DNA of 64,000 nucleotides from Methylobacterium sp. J-090 (GCF_022829345.1 NZ_JAKSXV010000028.1:1-64000), one strand, 5' to 3'; shown: positions 25,819 through 36,073, counted from the first letter of the stretch. A program made the numbers and translations. The notes: generated by a model from the letters alone, not told the origin.

Positions 25819-26738
25819 TGGCACACACCGCGACACCGGCCATCGACATCGCCGGCGGGGCACCCCCGGCCCCGGCCGCCCCCGACGCCTTCGTGCCCTC
25901 GCGCGGGTTCTGGGGTCAGGTCGGCCACAAGCTCGTGCGCGATCCCGTGGCGATGACGGCGGCCCTGGTCATCCTGGCCATCGTGGCGATCGCGCTCCTG
26001 TCGCCGTGGATCACTCCCATGGACCCCTATCGCGGGTCGATGGTGCGCCGCCTCAAGTCCATCGGGGATTCCACCTACATCCTCGGCTCGGACGAACTCG
26101 GCCGCGACATGCTGAGCCGCCTGATGATGGGCGGGCGCCTGTCGCTGTTCATCGGCGTCACCCCCGTCATCCTCGCCTTCGTCATCGGCTCTGGGATCGG
26201 GATCCTCGCCGGCTACGTCGGCGGCTGGGTCAACACGGTGCTCATGCGGACCGTGGACGTGTTCTTCGCGTTCCCCTCCGTGCTGCTCGCCATCGCCCTG
26301 TCGGGGGCGCTCGGGGCCGGCATCTTCAACTCCATCGTCTCGCTCACCTGCGTGTTCGTGCCCCAGATCGCCCGCGTCGCCGAGAGCGTCACCACCCAGA
26401 TCCGCTCGCGCGACTACGTCGATGCCGCCCGGCTCTCGGGCGCCTCGACCTTGACGATCCTCCGGGTGCAGGTGCTCGGCAACGTGCTGGGGCCGATCTT
26501 CGTCTACGCCACCAGCCTCATCAGCGTGTCGATGATCCTGGCCTCGGGCCTGTCCTTCCTCGGCCTCGGGGTGAAGCCGCCCGAGCCCGAATGGGGCCTG
26601 ATGCTCAACACCCTGCGCACGGCGATCTACGTGAATCCCATGGTCGCGGCGCTGCCCGGCCTCGCCATCTTCATCGTCTCGATCTCGTTCAACCTGTTCT
26701 CGGACGGGCTGCGCTCCGCCATGGAGGTGAAGGCATGA
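25818..26738 (+). CDS. ABC transporter permease, DppC type
   Basis: The 306-residue second permease has a 30-residue Ala/Pro-rich N-terminal extension and the OppC-type start [19 protein letters not shown], then [21 protein letters not shown] and the EAA loop in [21 protein letters not shown]. It pairs with the DppB-type subunit to form the channel. The next gene overlaps by four bases. Confidence 0.93.
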   Translation: MAHTATPAIDIAGGAPPAPAAPDAFVPSRGFWGQVGHKLVRDPVAMTAALVILAIVAIALLSPWITPMDPYRGSMVRRLKSIGDSTYILGSDELGRDMLSRLMMGGRLSLFIGVTPVILAFVIGSGIGILAGYVGGWVNTVLMRTVDVFFAFPSVLLAIALSGALGAGIFNSIVSLTCVFVPQIARVAESVTTQIRSRDYVDAARLSGASTLTILRVQVLGNVLGPIFVYATSLISVSMILASGLSFLGLGVKPPEPEWGLMLNTLRTAIYVNPMVAALPGLAIFIVSISFNLFSDGLRSAMEVKA

Positions 26739-27790
26739 GCACCCTGACAGGCGCCGTTCCCCAGGACCGCGACCGGGGCGGCCCGGCCCAGCCGCTCCTC
26801 TCCATCGACGGCCTCGTGAAGCACTTCCCCGTCAAGAAGGGACTCGGCGGCAAGAAGGCGGTGGTGCGCGCCGTGGACGGCGTCGACTTCAACATCCTCA
26901 AGGGCGAGACCCTCGGGATCGTCGGCGAATCCGGCTGCGGCAAGTCCACCACCGCGCGCCTCATCATGGGGCTGATGCCGCACGATCACGGCGAGCTGCT
27001 GTTCGACGGCGAGCGCATCGGCGGGCGCGCCCTGCCCTGGCGCGAGTTCCGGGCCCAGACCCAGATGGTGTTCCAGGACAGCTACTCGTCCCTCAACCCG
27101 CGCATGACCATCGAGGGCTCCATCGCCTTCGGGCCGCAAGTGCACGGCGTCCCCAAGCGTCAGGCCATCGAGCGGGCGCGCTCGCTGCTGGCCCGTGTCG
27201 GCCTGGAGCCAGCGCGGTTCGCCGCGCGCTATCCCCACGAACTCTCCGGCGGCCAGCGCCAGCGCGTGAACATCGCCCGCGCCCTCGCCCTCGAGCCCCG
27301 CCTCGTCGTCCTCGACGAGGCGGTCTCGGCGCTGGACAAGTCGGTGGAGGCGCAGGTGCTGAACCTGCTCATGGACCTGAAGCAGGAATTCGCCCTCACC
27401 TACCTGTTCATCTCCCACGACCTCAACGTGGTGCGCTTCATCTGCGACCGGGTCGCGGTGATGTACTTGGGCCAAGTGGTCGAGATCGGCCCCGCCGACA
27501 CGGTGCTGGCCAACCCCGCCCATCCGTACACGGCCGCGCTCCTGTCCTCGATGCCGTCCATGGACCCGGACGCGCGCACGCAAGTGGCGCCGCTCGCGGG
27601 CGATCCGCCCAACCCCATCGACCCGCCTCCGGGCTGCCGCTTCCACCCGCGCTGCACCCTGGTGGAGGACGTGTGCAAGGCGACCGCCCCGCCGCTCGCC
27701 CCCGTCGATCCCGTGCACCGCGTCGCCTGCCTCGCCCGCCAGCCGGGCTCCGGCCACTCCGCCGCCCCCACCCTGTCGGTGGCCGCATGA
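26735..27790 (+). CDS. ABC transporter ATP-binding protein, OppF/DppF type
   Basis: The 351-residue ATPase shows Walker [11 protein letters not shown]-loop [14 protein letters not shown], signature LSGGQRQRV, and Walker [14 protein letters not shown], in which Ala replaces the usual Pro of DEP(T/V). The C-terminal oligopeptide domain has [12 protein letters not shown] and the cysteine motif [10 protein letters not shown]. It overlaps both neighbours, showing tight coupling. Confidence 0.93.
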   Translation: MSTLTGAVPQDRDRGGPAQPLLSIDGLVKHFPVKKGLGGKKAVVRAVDGVDFNILKGETLGIVGESGCGKSTTARLIMGLMPHDHGELLFDGERIGGRALPWREFRAQTQMVFQDSYSSLNPRMTIEGSIAFGPQVHGVPKRQAIERARSLLARVGLEPARFAARYPHELSGGQRQRVNIARALALEPRLVVLDEAVSALDKSVEAQVLNLLMDLKQEFALTYLFISHDLNVVRFICDRVAVMYLGQVVEIGPADTVLANPAHPYTAALLSSMPSMDPDARTQVAPLAGDPPNPIDPPPGCRFHPRCTLVEDVCKATAPPLAPVDPVHRVACLARQPGSGHSAAPTLSVAA

Positions 27791-28812
27791 GCACCGCCAG
27801 CACGCAACCAGCCGTCGCCATCCGGGGCCTGAAGGTCGTGTTCGGCGGTGTGGTCGAGGCCGTGGACGGGGTCGACCTCACCCTGGAGCGCGGCCAGGCC
27901 GTGGCCCTCATCGGCGAGTCGGGCTCGGGGAAAAGCGTGACGCTCCGCGCCATCATGCGCCTCAACCCCGAGCGCAGGACCCGGATCGAGGGCGAGATCC
28001 GGGTCTCGGGCCAGGACGTGATGACGCTCTCGTCGCGGGCCCTGCGCGCCCTGCGCGGACGCGAAGTGGCGATGATCTTCCAGGAGCCGCTCCTGGCCCT
28101 GGACCCGGTCTACACCGTGGGCAAGCAGATCACCGAGGCGATCCGGCAGCACGAAAAGATCGGGGCCGAGGCCGCGCGCCAGCGCGCGCTCCAGCTGTTC
28201 GAGCGCGTGCGCATCCCGAGTCCCGAGCGGCGCCTCGACGCCTATCCGCACGAGATGTCGGGCGGCATGCGCCAGCGCGCCATGATCGCGCTCGCGCTCG
28301 CCTGCCGGCCGCAGGTGCTGCTGGCCGACGAGCCGACCACGGCGCTGGACGCCACGGTGCAGATCCAGATCCTGCTGCTCCTGCGCGAGCTGCAGGCGGA
28401 GCTCGGCCTCTCGACGCTCTTCGTCACCCACGACCTCGGCGCGGCGGTGGAGGTCGCCGACCGGATCGCCGTGATGTATGCCGGCCGCATCGTCGAGGAA
28501 GGCTCGGCCCGGGACGTGGTGCTCAATCCGCACCACCCCTACACCATCGGCCTCATGCGCAGCCGCGCCGACGGGGCGCTCGCCAAGGGCTCGCGCCTCA
28601 AGACGATTCCGGGCTCGCCCCCCGATCTCGCCAACCGCCCGCCAGGCTGCCCGTTCGCCCCGCGCTGCTTCCTCGCCGAGGACCGCTGCAGCGTCGATGC
28701 CCCGCCGGACGTCGCCGTCGACCCCGGCCACCGAGCGGCGTGCTGGCGCACGGAGGCGGCGCACGCGGCGTTCCAGGGCGACCGGGCGCGGGTGCTGGAA
28801 GCGGCGGTTTGA
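27787..28812 (+). CDS. ABC transporter ATP-binding protein, OppD/DppD type
   Basis: The 341-residue ATPase shows Walker [11 protein letters not shown]-loop [14 protein letters not shown], signature [12 protein letters not shown], Walker [13 protein letters not shown] and the C-terminal [10 protein letters not shown] cysteine motif. It completes the importer (one binding protein, two permeases, two ATPases). It is followed by a palindromic repeat and then the M20 hydrolase. Confidence 0.93.
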   Translation: MSTASTQPAVAIRGLKVVFGGVVEAVDGVDLTLERGQAVALIGESGSGKSVTLRAIMRLNPERRTRIEGEIRVSGQDVMTLSSRALRALRGREVAMIFQEPLLALDPVYTVGKQITEAIRQHEKIGAEAARQRALQLFERVRIPSPERRLDAYPHEMSGGMRQRAMIALALACRPQVLLADEPTTALDATVQIQILLLLRELQAELGLSTLFVTHDLGAAVEVADRIAVMYAGRIVEEGSARDVVLNPHHPYTIGLMRSRADGALAKGSRLKTIPGSPPDLANRPPGCPFAPRCFLAEDRCSVDAPPDVAVDPGHRAACWRTEAAHAAFQGDRARVLEAAV

Positions 28813-28869
28813 TTGCACCTATGAAAAGTCCGATGCCACCACGATAAATCGAGCGGTCGCGACGGAACT

Positions 28870-28962
28870 CCCTCTCCTGGAAGGAGAGGGTTGGGGTGAA
28901 GTGTGCGAACTCTCCGGAAAACTCTCACACCTCACCCTGTCCCTCTCCTTCCTGGAGAGGGG
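28870..28962. repeat. CCCTCTCC/GGAGAGGG palindrome, copy 3 (double hairpin)
   Basis: CCCTCTCC-N5-GGAGAGGG type hairpins stand at both ends (about 28870-28890 and 28940-28961), and the inner parts GGGGTGAAGTGTG and CACACCTCACCC also pair. The whole can fold as one long arm or as two hairpins. Same architecture as copies 2 and 4. Confidence 0.8.
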
Positions 28963-29033
28963 ACCCGCGCCCCTCACTCTCAGGGCCGAACCGGTCTTCA
29001 GCAAAGTTCATCCCTCAAGGATAAGGAGCCTCC

Positions 29034-30299
29034 ATGGGCACGGCACGGCACAACCTGCGGGTCGATGGAGCGCGCCTGTGGTCCACCCTCATGGAGACGG
29101 CGGCGTTCGGGGCGACGCCGGCGGGCGGCATCAACCGGCTGACCCTGTCACCGGCGGACGGGCAGGTCCGCAACTGGTTCCGTGACGCCTGCGAAGCGGC
29201 GGGCCTCACCGTCGGCACGGACGAGCTCGGCACCCAATTCGCCCTGCGGCCCGGCCGGGACAGCACACGGCCGCCCGTCGCCACGGGCTCGCACCTCGAC
29301 ACCCAGCCCACCGGCGGGCGCTTCGACGGGATTCTCGGCACCCTCGCGGGGCTGGAGGTGGTGCGCACCCTCAACGACGCCGGCCTCGAGACGGAGGCAC
29401 CGATCCTCATCGTCAACTGGACCAACGAGGAGGGCTCGCGCTACGCCCCCGCCACCATGGCGTCGGCCGCCCATGTCGGCACCTTCACCACGGCCGACAT
29501 CCTCGCCCGCACGGATGCCGAGGGGGTGAGCGTGGCGGACGCGCTGCGGACGCTCGACATCGTCGCCACCGAGCCGACGGGGTCCCGCGCCATCGGCGCC
29601 TTCGTCGAACTCCACATCGAGCAGGGGCCGATCCTCGAGGCCGAGGACAAGACCATCGGCGTCGTCGAGGGCGGCCAGGGCATCCTGTGGTTCGACGGCA
29701 CGATCACCGGGTTCGAGAGCCATGCGGGCACCACGCCGATGCCGCGCCGGCGCGACGCGCTCCTCGGCCTCGCCGAGATCGCGCTCGCCGTCGAGCGAAT
29801 CGCCCACGCCCATGGCCCGAGCGCGGTCGGCACCCTCGGCGAGGCGGTGATCGGGGCGCCGTCGCGCAACGTGATCCCGGGCCGGGTCCGCTTCACCCTG
29901 GACATCCGCGACCCGCGCGCCGCCACCCTCGACGCCATCGACGCTGAGCTGCGCACCGCCCTCGCGGAGATCGCCGGACGGCGGAATCTCGGCTTCACCC
30001 TCGACCTGGTGTGGCGCCAGGAGCCGGTGCCGTTCGACCCCGGAATCGTCGCGCTGATCGAACGGGGCGCGGAAAGCCTCGGGCTGCCCCATCGCCGCAT
30101 GGTCTCGGGCGCCTCGCACGACGCCTGCAACCTCGCCCTCAAGGTGCCGACCGCGATGATCTTCGTGCCGTGCAAGGACGGGATCAGCCACAACGAGGCG
30201 GAATCGGCGACGCAATCCGACTGCACCGCCGGCGCCGACCTCCTGCTCCAGACCCTGGTGACCCTAGCCAACGCACCCGTGGCGGCGGCGCGCGGCTGA
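29034..30299 (+). CDS. M20-family Zn hydrolase (N-carbamoyl-amino acid / allantoate amidohydrolase type)
   Basis: The 421-residue protein has the metal motifs of the hydantoinase/carbamoylase family: SHLDTQPTGGRFDG, NWTNEEGSRYAP, FVELHIEQGP, ESHAGTTPMPRRRDAL, and ISHNEAES near the end. Such enzymes hydrolyse N-carbamoyl amino acids, ureidopropionate or allantoate, releasing ammonia and CO2. AAGGAG precedes the ATG at 29034. It follows the ABC importer, suggesting that the imported compound is its substrate. Allantoate is a possible alternative because ureide genes occur elsewhere in the window. Exact specificity cannot be read. Confidence 0.9.
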   Translation: MGTARHNLRVDGARLWSTLMETAAFGATPAGGINRLTLSPADGQVRNWFRDACEAAGLTVGTDELGTQFALRPGRDSTRPPVATGSHLDTQPTGGRFDGILGTLAGLEVVRTLNDAGLETEAPILIVNWTNEEGSRYAPATMASAAHVGTFTTADILARTDAEGVSVADALRTLDIVATEPTGSRAIGAFVELHIEQGPILEAEDKTIGVVEGGQGILWFDGTITGFESHAGTTPMPRRRDALLGLAEIALAVERIAHAHGPSAVGTLGEAVIGAPSRNVIPGRVRFTLDIRDPRAATLDAIDAELRTALAEIAGRRNLGFTLDLVWRQEPVPFDPGIVALIERGAESLGLPHRRMVSGASHDACNLALKVPTAMIFVPCKDGISHNEAESATQSDCTAGADLLLQTLVTLANAPVAAARG

Positions 30300-30303
30300 T
30301 CCC

Positions 30304-31158
30304 TCAGCCGCGTTCCAGGGCGTCCACCGTCATAGCCCGCAAGCCATCCGGCAGGGCGATGAGCGAGCCGTGGACGGGGTCCGTGCGGTTGTAGGTGGTG
30401 GGGCGGCCCGAGAGGTCGCTCACTGAGCCGCCGGCCTCGCGCAGGAGGAGATCCGCGCCGGCCAGGTCCCAGTCGCGGGCATCCGACGAGACGAGTCCGA
30501 CATCGATGGACCCGTCGGCCACGCGGGCGACGCGCAGGGCCAGGGACGGCACGCGCTCGACCACGACGAAGTCCGGCTTGACCCCATCTCGGGTGGCGCC
30601 GCGCGCGAGCCGGTCCATCATGGGCTTGGGCCCCGTCACCCGCGCGCCGGCGAGGGTCGCCTGCGACGAGGCCCGGATGGGTTCGCCGTTCCGGGTCGCC
30701 CCGAAGCCCGCCACCGCCTCGTAGAAATGTCCGCTCACCGGCGCGTGGACGAAGCCGAGCACCGGCTGGCCGGCGGACAGCAGCGCCACGGAGATCGACC
30801 AGTCGGGATGACCGCTGAGGAAGGCGCGCGTCCCGTCGATGGGATCGACGATCCAGACGAGGTCGGCCCCGAGGCGCAGGGCATCGTCCGCCGTTTCCTC
30901 GGAGAGCCACGCCGCCGCCGGCAGCAGGGCGCTCAGGCGGATCTTCAGGAAGGTGTCGACGGCGACATCCGCCTCCGTCACCGGCGAGCCGCCGGCCTTC
31001 GACCAGATCCGCGCGCCCGTCTGCTCGCCCGCCCGGTAGAACGGCAGGGCGAGGCCGGCGGCCTCGCGGATCGCCTCACGCAGGGCGGGCACGAGGGCGT
31101 GGGCTCGGGCGTGAGCGTCTTGGGCCTGAGCCGCATCCGGTGTCATCGTGGCGGGCAT
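30304..31158 (-). CDS. Inositol monophosphatase-family phosphatase (CysQ-like)
   Basis: The 284-residue protein has the Li-sensitive phosphatase motifs: LSEET metal ligand, WIVDPIDGTRAFLSG (metal motif DPIDGT) and RDWDLAGADLLLREAGG. Family members act on inositol phosphate, 3'-phosphoadenosine 5'-phosphate (CysQ) or histidinol phosphate. The sulfur genes in this window make a CysQ role plausible, but an APS-type reductase produces no PAP, and the HPDW stretch after the metal motif also occurs in other subgroups. GGAG upstream supports the ATG at 31158 over that at 31146. Confidence 0.85.
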   Translation of the reverse strand: MPATMTPDAAQAQDAHARAHALVPALREAIREAAGLALPFYRAGEQTGARIWSKAGGSPVTEADVAVDTFLKIRLSALLPAAAWLSEETADDALRLGADLVWIVDPIDGTRAFLSGHPDWSISVALLSAGQPVLGFVHAPVSGHFYEAVAGFGATRNGEPIRASSQATLAGARVTGPKPMMDRLARGATRDGVKPDFVVVERVPSLALRVARVADGSIDVGLVSSDARDWDLAGADLLLREAGGSVSDLSGRPTTYNRTDPVHGSLIALPDGLRAMTVDALERG

Positions 31159-31485
31159 GCGGCTCCAGTCGGATCGGGTTCGGGCGGGGGACGAGGCTGG
31201 GGACGGAGCACGGAAGATGCCAAGCGCCGTGCCGATGCGCCGTGCATCCGTCGTCGAAGTCACTCTAAGGTGCTCGTCAGGCCGCCACAAGGATTGCCGC
31301 GCAGAGGTCGATACGCTGGGATCTCGAACATCGCCGCAAGGAACCGTTGAGCATTCTTGGCATGAGGGCCGCGTCCATATTCGCTTAACGCTCACTCTTA
31401 AGGTGGCTGGAGGAGGTTAGACGCAATTCTGCTTGTCATAGACGGACGGTCCGACAGAGGCCGTTGCCACCGACAGGGTGCCAGG
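31159..31485. other. Intergenic region, divergent promoters expected
   Basis: About 330 bases separate two divergent genes. A purine-rich GGAGGAGG stretch at about 31409 resembles a ribosome site but has no reading frame after it. I see no gene, repeat or RNA here. Confidence 0.5.
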
Positions 31486-31998
31486 GTGATGAACACTTTC
31501 GCGAACATGAACCACGCCGCAGCCGATGCCGCGATGCAGGACGACGCGCTCCCGACGATGCCCGCCTTCGTCGCAGCCCGCCTGCCGCTCATCGGCCGCA
31601 CCGGCGCGCTGCGGCCCACGGGCGTCGCCCTCGCGTTCTCGGACGACGCCTCCGACGCGTGCGGCGAGGACCGGTTCGACCTGCTCCTCGTCGACGCCGA
31701 GGGAGCGGTGATCAGCCGCCTCGGCCCGTTCTGCGAGGACGAGGTCGTGGCCCTGTGGCGCGACGTGGCGGACAAGTCCGGCCTCCCACGGATGATCGTG
31801 AAGGAGGATGGCGGGCTCGCGGCCGTCTCGCGTCAGCTCGGTCCCGTGGCGCTGGGTCTCACCCGCACCCGCCGCCGCCACGGCCTGCTCTCCGGCCGCC
31901 GTCCGCGCTTCCTCGTCCGCCGCAAGACCGGCTCCCTGCCGGTGCGCCCGCTCATCCATCGCGGCGAGAGCGAGATCGCCTGCGGCGGCGTCTGCTGA
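31486..31998 (+). CDS. DUF6101-like conserved protein of unknown function
   Basis: The 170-residue protein has no signal peptide or membrane segment. The C-terminal half, with WRDVADKSGLPRMIVKEDGG, then GRRPRFLVRRKTGSLP and IHRGESEIA, resembles what I recall of DUF6101, a family restricted to Hyphomicrobiales. The basic tail suggests contact with nucleic acid or membrane. Start is GTG 31486 or ATG 31489; AGGG lies seven bases before the GTG. Function unknown. Confidence 0.7.
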   Translation: MMNTFANMNHAAADAAMQDDALPTMPAFVAARLPLIGRTGALRPTGVALAFSDDASDACGEDRFDLLLVDAEGAVISRLGPFCEDEVVALWRDVADKSGLPRMIVKEDGGLAAVSRQLGPVALGLTRTRRRHGLLSGRRPRFLVRRKTGSLPVRPLIHRGESEIACGGVC

Positions 31999-32004
31999 CG
32001 TTTC

Positions 32005-32961
32005 CTACTTCATCCAAGCCCGCAGGACGGCGTCGAGGGCGAGGCCTGCGAACAGGATCAGACCCGCGTCGCGGTTCGATCGAAACAGCCTGAGGGCCCC
32101 GCGCCCGTCCCCCGCCTCGAGGCGGATTGTCTGCCATCCGAGATGCGCGGCGAATCCGGCGACGCCGAGCAGGCCCACCACGCCCGCGCCCGCGCTCCAG
32201 GCGGCGAGCCCGGCGAGCCCGGCGGCGGCGGCGTAGCAGGCGCCGATGGCGGACTTCAGGCGCGGTCCGAAGGTGCGCGCCGAGGAGCGGATGCCCGCGA
32301 TGGCGTCATCCTCGATGTCCTGCACGGCGTAGATCGTGTCGTAGCCCACCACCCACGCGATGGTGCCGGCGTAGAGCAGCCAGGCCGGGGCATCGAGGCG
32401 GCCGAACACGGCCACCCACCCCATCAGGGCGCCCCAGGCGAAGGCGAGGCCGAGCACGAGCTGCGGCATCGGCATCACGCGCTTCATGAACGGGTAGATC
32501 GCCACGGGGGCGAGCGACGCGATGCCGACCAGGATGGCGTCGGCGTTGAACTGCAGCAGCACCGCAAGACCGACGAGGGTCTGCGCGACCAGGAACACCG
32601 CCGCGTGGCGGGCGCGCACCTGCCCCGAGGGCAGCGGGCGCGAGCGGGTGCGCTCGACCTGCGCGTCGAGGTCGCGGTCGGCGATGTCGTTGTAGGTCGA
32701 GCCCGCCCCGCGCATGGCCACGGCACCGACGAGGAACAGGGCGAGGTGGACCGGATTCGGGAACGCCGCACCCGACGCGACGGCGGCCAGAGCCGCCGAC
32801 CACCAGCACGGCAGCAGCAGCAGCCACCAGCCGATGGGACGGTCGATGCGGGCGAGGCGCAGGTACGGGCGCGTGCGCCGCGGCGCGCGGCGATCGACCC
32901 AGTGGCCAGCCACGGCATCGGCGACGGGGCGCTCGGGCGGAAGAGGGGCCGTCACGCGCAT
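32005..32961 (-). CDS. ubiA: 4-hydroxybenzoate polyprenyltransferase
   Basis: UbiA attaches the polyprenyl tail to 4-hydroxybenzoate in ubiquinone synthesis at the inner membrane. The 318-residue protein has about eight helices and the two aspartate motifs: NDIADRDLDAQVERTRSRPLPSG (diphosphate-Mg binding) and the second in YDTIYAVQDIEDD. RLARIDRPIGWWLLLLPCWW is the usual N-terminal signature. The ATG at 32961 is chosen over an upstream one because the extension is atypical. Confidence 0.93.
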   Translation of the reverse strand: MRVTAPLPPERPVADAVAGHWVDRRAPRRTRPYLRLARIDRPIGWWLLLLPCWWSAALAAVASGAAFPNPVHLALFLVGAVAMRGAGSTYNDIADRDLDAQVERTRSRPLPSGQVRARHAAVFLVAQTLVGLAVLLQFNADAILVGIASLAPVAIYPFMKRVMPMPQLVLGLAFAWGALMGWVAVFGRLDAPAWLLYAGTIAWVVGYDTIYAVQDIEDDAIAGIRSSARTFGPRLKSAIGACYAAAAGLAGLAAWSAGAGVVGLLGVAGFAAHLGWQTIRLEAGDGRGALRLFRSNRDAGLILFAGLALDAVLRAWMK

Positions 32962-33042
32962 AGGGGACCGAAGTGACGACGGGGACCGCTCATCCCATGG
33001 CGTATGGCCGGGTTTTCCTCCGCGGCACAAGCCGAGGCAGGA

Positions 33043-33510
33043 TCAGAGCGCGCCCTGCGGCATCTTCATCGCGCCGGTGAGGCCGGGGCCGCCGAGGAGG
33101 CCGCCGCCACCGCCGCCGTTCTGGGCCTGGGCCCGGCCCTGGGCTTCCATCTTGGCGGCCTGGGCAGCGATGCCGCAGATCTTGGTGCGGATACCGCCGA
33201 CCTTGAGGTGATCGGCCTTGAAGCCCTCGGCGAAGGAATCCGGGATCGAGCACCACTCCTTGTTGGCGGTGATCCACTTCATGCCCTCGGTGCCGTTGCT
33301 CTGGAGCTTGCCGAACAGGGCGCAGGCTTCCTGCGGGGTCATCTTCTTCTTCGAGTTCGAGGCGGAGTTCGCCTTGGCCACAAGGTCCTTGCGCGCCTGG
33401 AGGGTCTTCTGGATCTCGCCGCACTCGGCCGCCTGGGCGAAGGCGGAACCCGTGACGAGCAGGGAGCCGGCGAGGGCGACGGCGACCGTCGCGATGTTCT
33501 TGAACGACAT
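33043..33510 (-). CDS. Secreted four-cysteine protein of unknown function
   Basis: The 155-residue product has a signal peptide (IATVAVALAGSLLVTGSAFAQA) and a mature domain with four cysteines (CGEIQK, EACALF, EWCSIP, KICGIA) that could form two disulfides. The tail is Gly-rich (GGGGGGLLGGPG). AAGGGAAG precedes the ATG at 33510. I recognise the type as a periplasmic protein common in Hyphomicrobiales but know no function. Confidence 0.82.
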   Translation of the reverse strand: MSFKNIATVAVALAGSLLVTGSAFAQAAECGEIQKTLQARKDLVAKANSASNSKKKMTPQEACALFGKLQSNGTEGMKWITANKEWCSIPDSFAEGFKADHLKVGGIRTKICGIAAQAAKMEAQGRAQAQNGGGGGGLLGGPGLTGAMKMPQGAL

Positions 33511-33776
33511 GCTCTGACTTCCCTTGAGTCTCCCCGACGCCCCGGCGGGAGCTCTGCCCCTGACCGCCGACGCGATGGCCGATCCGCTGCGGGACGTGGC
33601 GCGATCCGCGCGTTTCGACCCCGATTCGTGTTTCGCCATAGGAATGTGGCGCTATTCGAGTCGCAAACCGACGGGCGCGATCGGGCGTGGGCAAAGTTCG
33701 TTAAGATCGTGCCTGTGCTTATTCCGCAACAAACGGCGCGTTGACAGCGGTTGAGCGCCACGCGACCACCGCCGCC

Positions 33777-34529
33777 ATGGCCGCCTACGATTTCACCGCC
33801 CCCCGTCTCCACGTCGAGGCCGACCTCGCGCCGGACGTGGTCCTGCCCCTCGATCGGGCGCAGGCGAACTATCTCCTCAACGTCCTGCGCCGGGGGCCGG
33901 ACGACCCGGTGCTCCTGTTCAACGGCCGCGACGGCGAGTGGCGCGCCACCCTGGCGCAGAGCGGCCGCAAGAGCGCCGACCTCGTGGTCCGTGAGCGGAC
34001 CCGACCCCAGACGCCGCGGGCCGACCTGCATTACCTGTTCGCCCCCCTCAAGAGCGCGCGCCTCGACTACCTCGCCCAGAAGGCCGTGGAGATGGGGGCC
34101 GGCACCATCCGGCCGGTCTTCACCCAGCGCACGCAGGGCGAGAAGCTCAACGCCGAGCGCCTGCGCGCCAACGCCATCGAGGCGGCCGAGCAGTGCGGCA
34201 TTCTCACCCTGCCGGAGTTTCCGCCGGCCGTGCGGCTGCCTGCCGCGCTCGCCGACCTCGTCCCAGAGCGGCTGCTGGTGTTCTGCGACGAGGATGCTCC
34301 CCTGTCGGATCCCATCGCCGCCCTGCGGGGGGGGGCCGACCCGGCCTCCCCCCCGCCCCTGGCCGTGCTGGTGGGCCCCGAGGGCGGTTTCGCCCCCGAG
34401 GAGCGCGCCCTGATCGCGGCCCGGCCCAACACCGTCGCCCTGTCGCTCGGACCCCGCATCCTGCGGGCCGACACGGCGGCCGTCGTGGTCCTCGCCCTGG
34501 TGCAGTCTGTGCTCGGGGACACACGCTGA
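33777..34529 (+). CDS. rsmE: 16S rRNA (uracil-1498-N3)-methyltransferase
   Basis: RsmE methylates U1498 in 16S rRNA. The 250-residue protein has the N-terminal PUA-like part (LDRAQANYLLNVLRR) and the SPOUT domain (KSARLDYLAQKAVEMG, VLVGPEGGFAPEE, LSLGPRILRADTA, the knot motif). I chose the ATG at 33777; a TTG at 33741 is in frame but adds residues not usual in the family. The gshA gene follows, a pairing common in alphaproteobacteria. Confidence 0.94.
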   Translation: MAAYDFTAPRLHVEADLAPDVVLPLDRAQANYLLNVLRRGPDDPVLLFNGRDGEWRATLAQSGRKSADLVVRERTRPQTPRADLHYLFAPLKSARLDYLAQKAVEMGAGTIRPVFTQRTQGEKLNAERLRANAIEAAEQCGILTLPEFPPAVRLPAALADLVPERLLVFCDEDAPLSDPIAALRGGADPASPPPLAVLVGPEGGFAPEERALIAARPNTVALSLGPRILRADTAAVVVLALVQSVLGDTR

Positions 34530-34657
34530 AGCGGCGCGCTGTCGCGTCCGTTGTTCGCGCTGCGGGCGTGGACTAAGGAGGCGACATCCCGATGGGGCTC
34601 AACCGACCCCGGTCGAACCGGCCTCTCACCCGAACGATTTCACGACGAGGCCAGCGC

Positions 34658-36025
34658 ATGGCGCGCGATACGTCCGACACGACGCCGCTGACGACGCGGG
34701 ACGAACTGATCGCCTGGTTCGCCGAGGGTGAGAAACCGCGCGCGCGCTTCTCCATCGGCACCGAGCACGAGAAGGTCCCGTTCTACCGCGACGGCAACCG
34801 GCCGGTGCCGTATGCCGGGGAGGCCGGCATCCAGGCGCTCCTCGAAGGTCTCGCGCGCGAGACGGGCTGGGAGGCCATCGAGGATGCCGGCCACCTCATC
34901 GGCCTCGCCGGCCAGGAAGGCGGTGCCATCTCGTTGGAGCCGGGCGGGCAGTTCGAGCTCTCCGGCGCGCCGCTCGCCGACGTCCACGCTACGGAATCCG
35001 AGCTGCGCACGCATCTCGAGGCCGCCAAGCGCGTGGCCGAGCCCCTCGGCATCGGCTTCCTCGACCTCGGCATGAGCCCGAAATGGACACGGGAAGAGAC
35101 GCCCGTGATGCCGAAGAGCCGCTACAAAATCATGGCCGGGTATATGCCGAAGGTCGGGACGCTGGGCCTCGACATGATGCTGCGCACGGCCACCGTGCAG
35201 GTGAACCTCGACTTCGCGTCGGAGGCCGACATGGTCGCCAAGATGCGCGTCGCCCTGGCGCTCCAGCCCGTGGCCACGGCGCTCTTCGCCAACTCGCCCT
35301 TCACCGACGGGCGCCCCAACGGCTTCCTCTCGCGCCGCTCCGAGATCTGGCGCGACACCGACCCCGACCGCACCGGCATGCTGCCCCGCGCCTTCGCGCC
35401 GGGCTTCGGCTACGAGGCCTATGTCGATTGGCTCCTCGACATGCCGATGTACTTCGTCAAGCGCGGCGAGACCTATCACGACGTCTCCGGCGCCTCTTTT
35501 CGCGATCTGATGGCCGGAACGCTTTCCGCCCTGCCGGGCGAGCGCGCCACGGTATCGGACTGGGCCAACCACGCCTCCACGGCGTTTCCCGAAGTGCGGC
35601 TGAAGCGCTTCCTCGAGATGCGCGGCGCCGATGTCGGCGGCCCCGAGATGATCGCCGCCCAGGCCGCGTTCTGGGTCGGGCTGCTCTACGACGATGCGGC
35701 GCTCGCCGCCGCCTGGGACATCGCCAAGGGCTGGACCGACGCCGACCGCGAGTGCCTGCGCGCCACGGTGCCGCGCCTCGGCCTCGCCGCCCGCATCGGC
35801 GGCCGGCCCCTCGGGGCGGTGGCCGCCGAGGCCCTCGCCGTGGCGCGCTCCGGCCTCGCGGCCCGGGGCCGCCGCGACGCGCAGGGGCAGGACGAGACCC
35901 GCCACCTCCAGCCGCTCGAAGCCATCGTGGCGGCCGGACGCTCGCAGGCGGAGGTGCATCTCGCGGCCTACGAGGGCCGCTGGCAGCGCTCCATCGAGCC
36001 CGCCTTCACGGAGTGCGTGTTCTGA
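34658..36025 (+). CDS. gshA: Glutamate--cysteine ligase (plant/alphaproteobacterial type)
   Basis: GshA makes gamma-glutamylcysteine, the first step of glutathione synthesis. The 455-residue protein shows FSIGTEHEKVPFY (ATP/glutamate site), ISLEPGGQFELSG, and TATVQVNLDFASEADM, as in the plant-type family. GAGG precedes the ATG at 34658. Glutathione is used by the GST in this window, and in methylotrophs often for formaldehyde metabolism. Confidence 0.95.
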   Translation: MARDTSDTTPLTTRDELIAWFAEGEKPRARFSIGTEHEKVPFYRDGNRPVPYAGEAGIQALLEGLARETGWEAIEDAGHLIGLAGQEGGAISLEPGGQFELSGAPLADVHATESELRTHLEAAKRVAEPLGIGFLDLGMSPKWTREETPVMPKSRYKIMAGYMPKVGTLGLDMMLRTATVQVNLDFASEADMVAKMRVALALQPVATALFANSPFTDGRPNGFLSRRSEIWRDTDPDRTGMLPRAFAPGFGYEAYVDWLLDMPMYFVKRGETYHDVSGASFRDLMAGTLSALPGERATVSDWANHASTAFPEVRLKRFLEMRGADVGGPEMIAAQAAFWVGLLYDDAALAAAWDIAKGWTDADRECLRATVPRLGLAARIGGRPLGAVAAEALAVARSGLAARGRRDAQGQDETRHLQPLEAIVAAGRSQAEVHLAAYEGRWQRSIEPAFTECVF

Positions 36026-36073
36026 ACCGGCCATCGCCTCCCGGCGGCGTGGAGGCTTGACTGTGGTCGTTCG

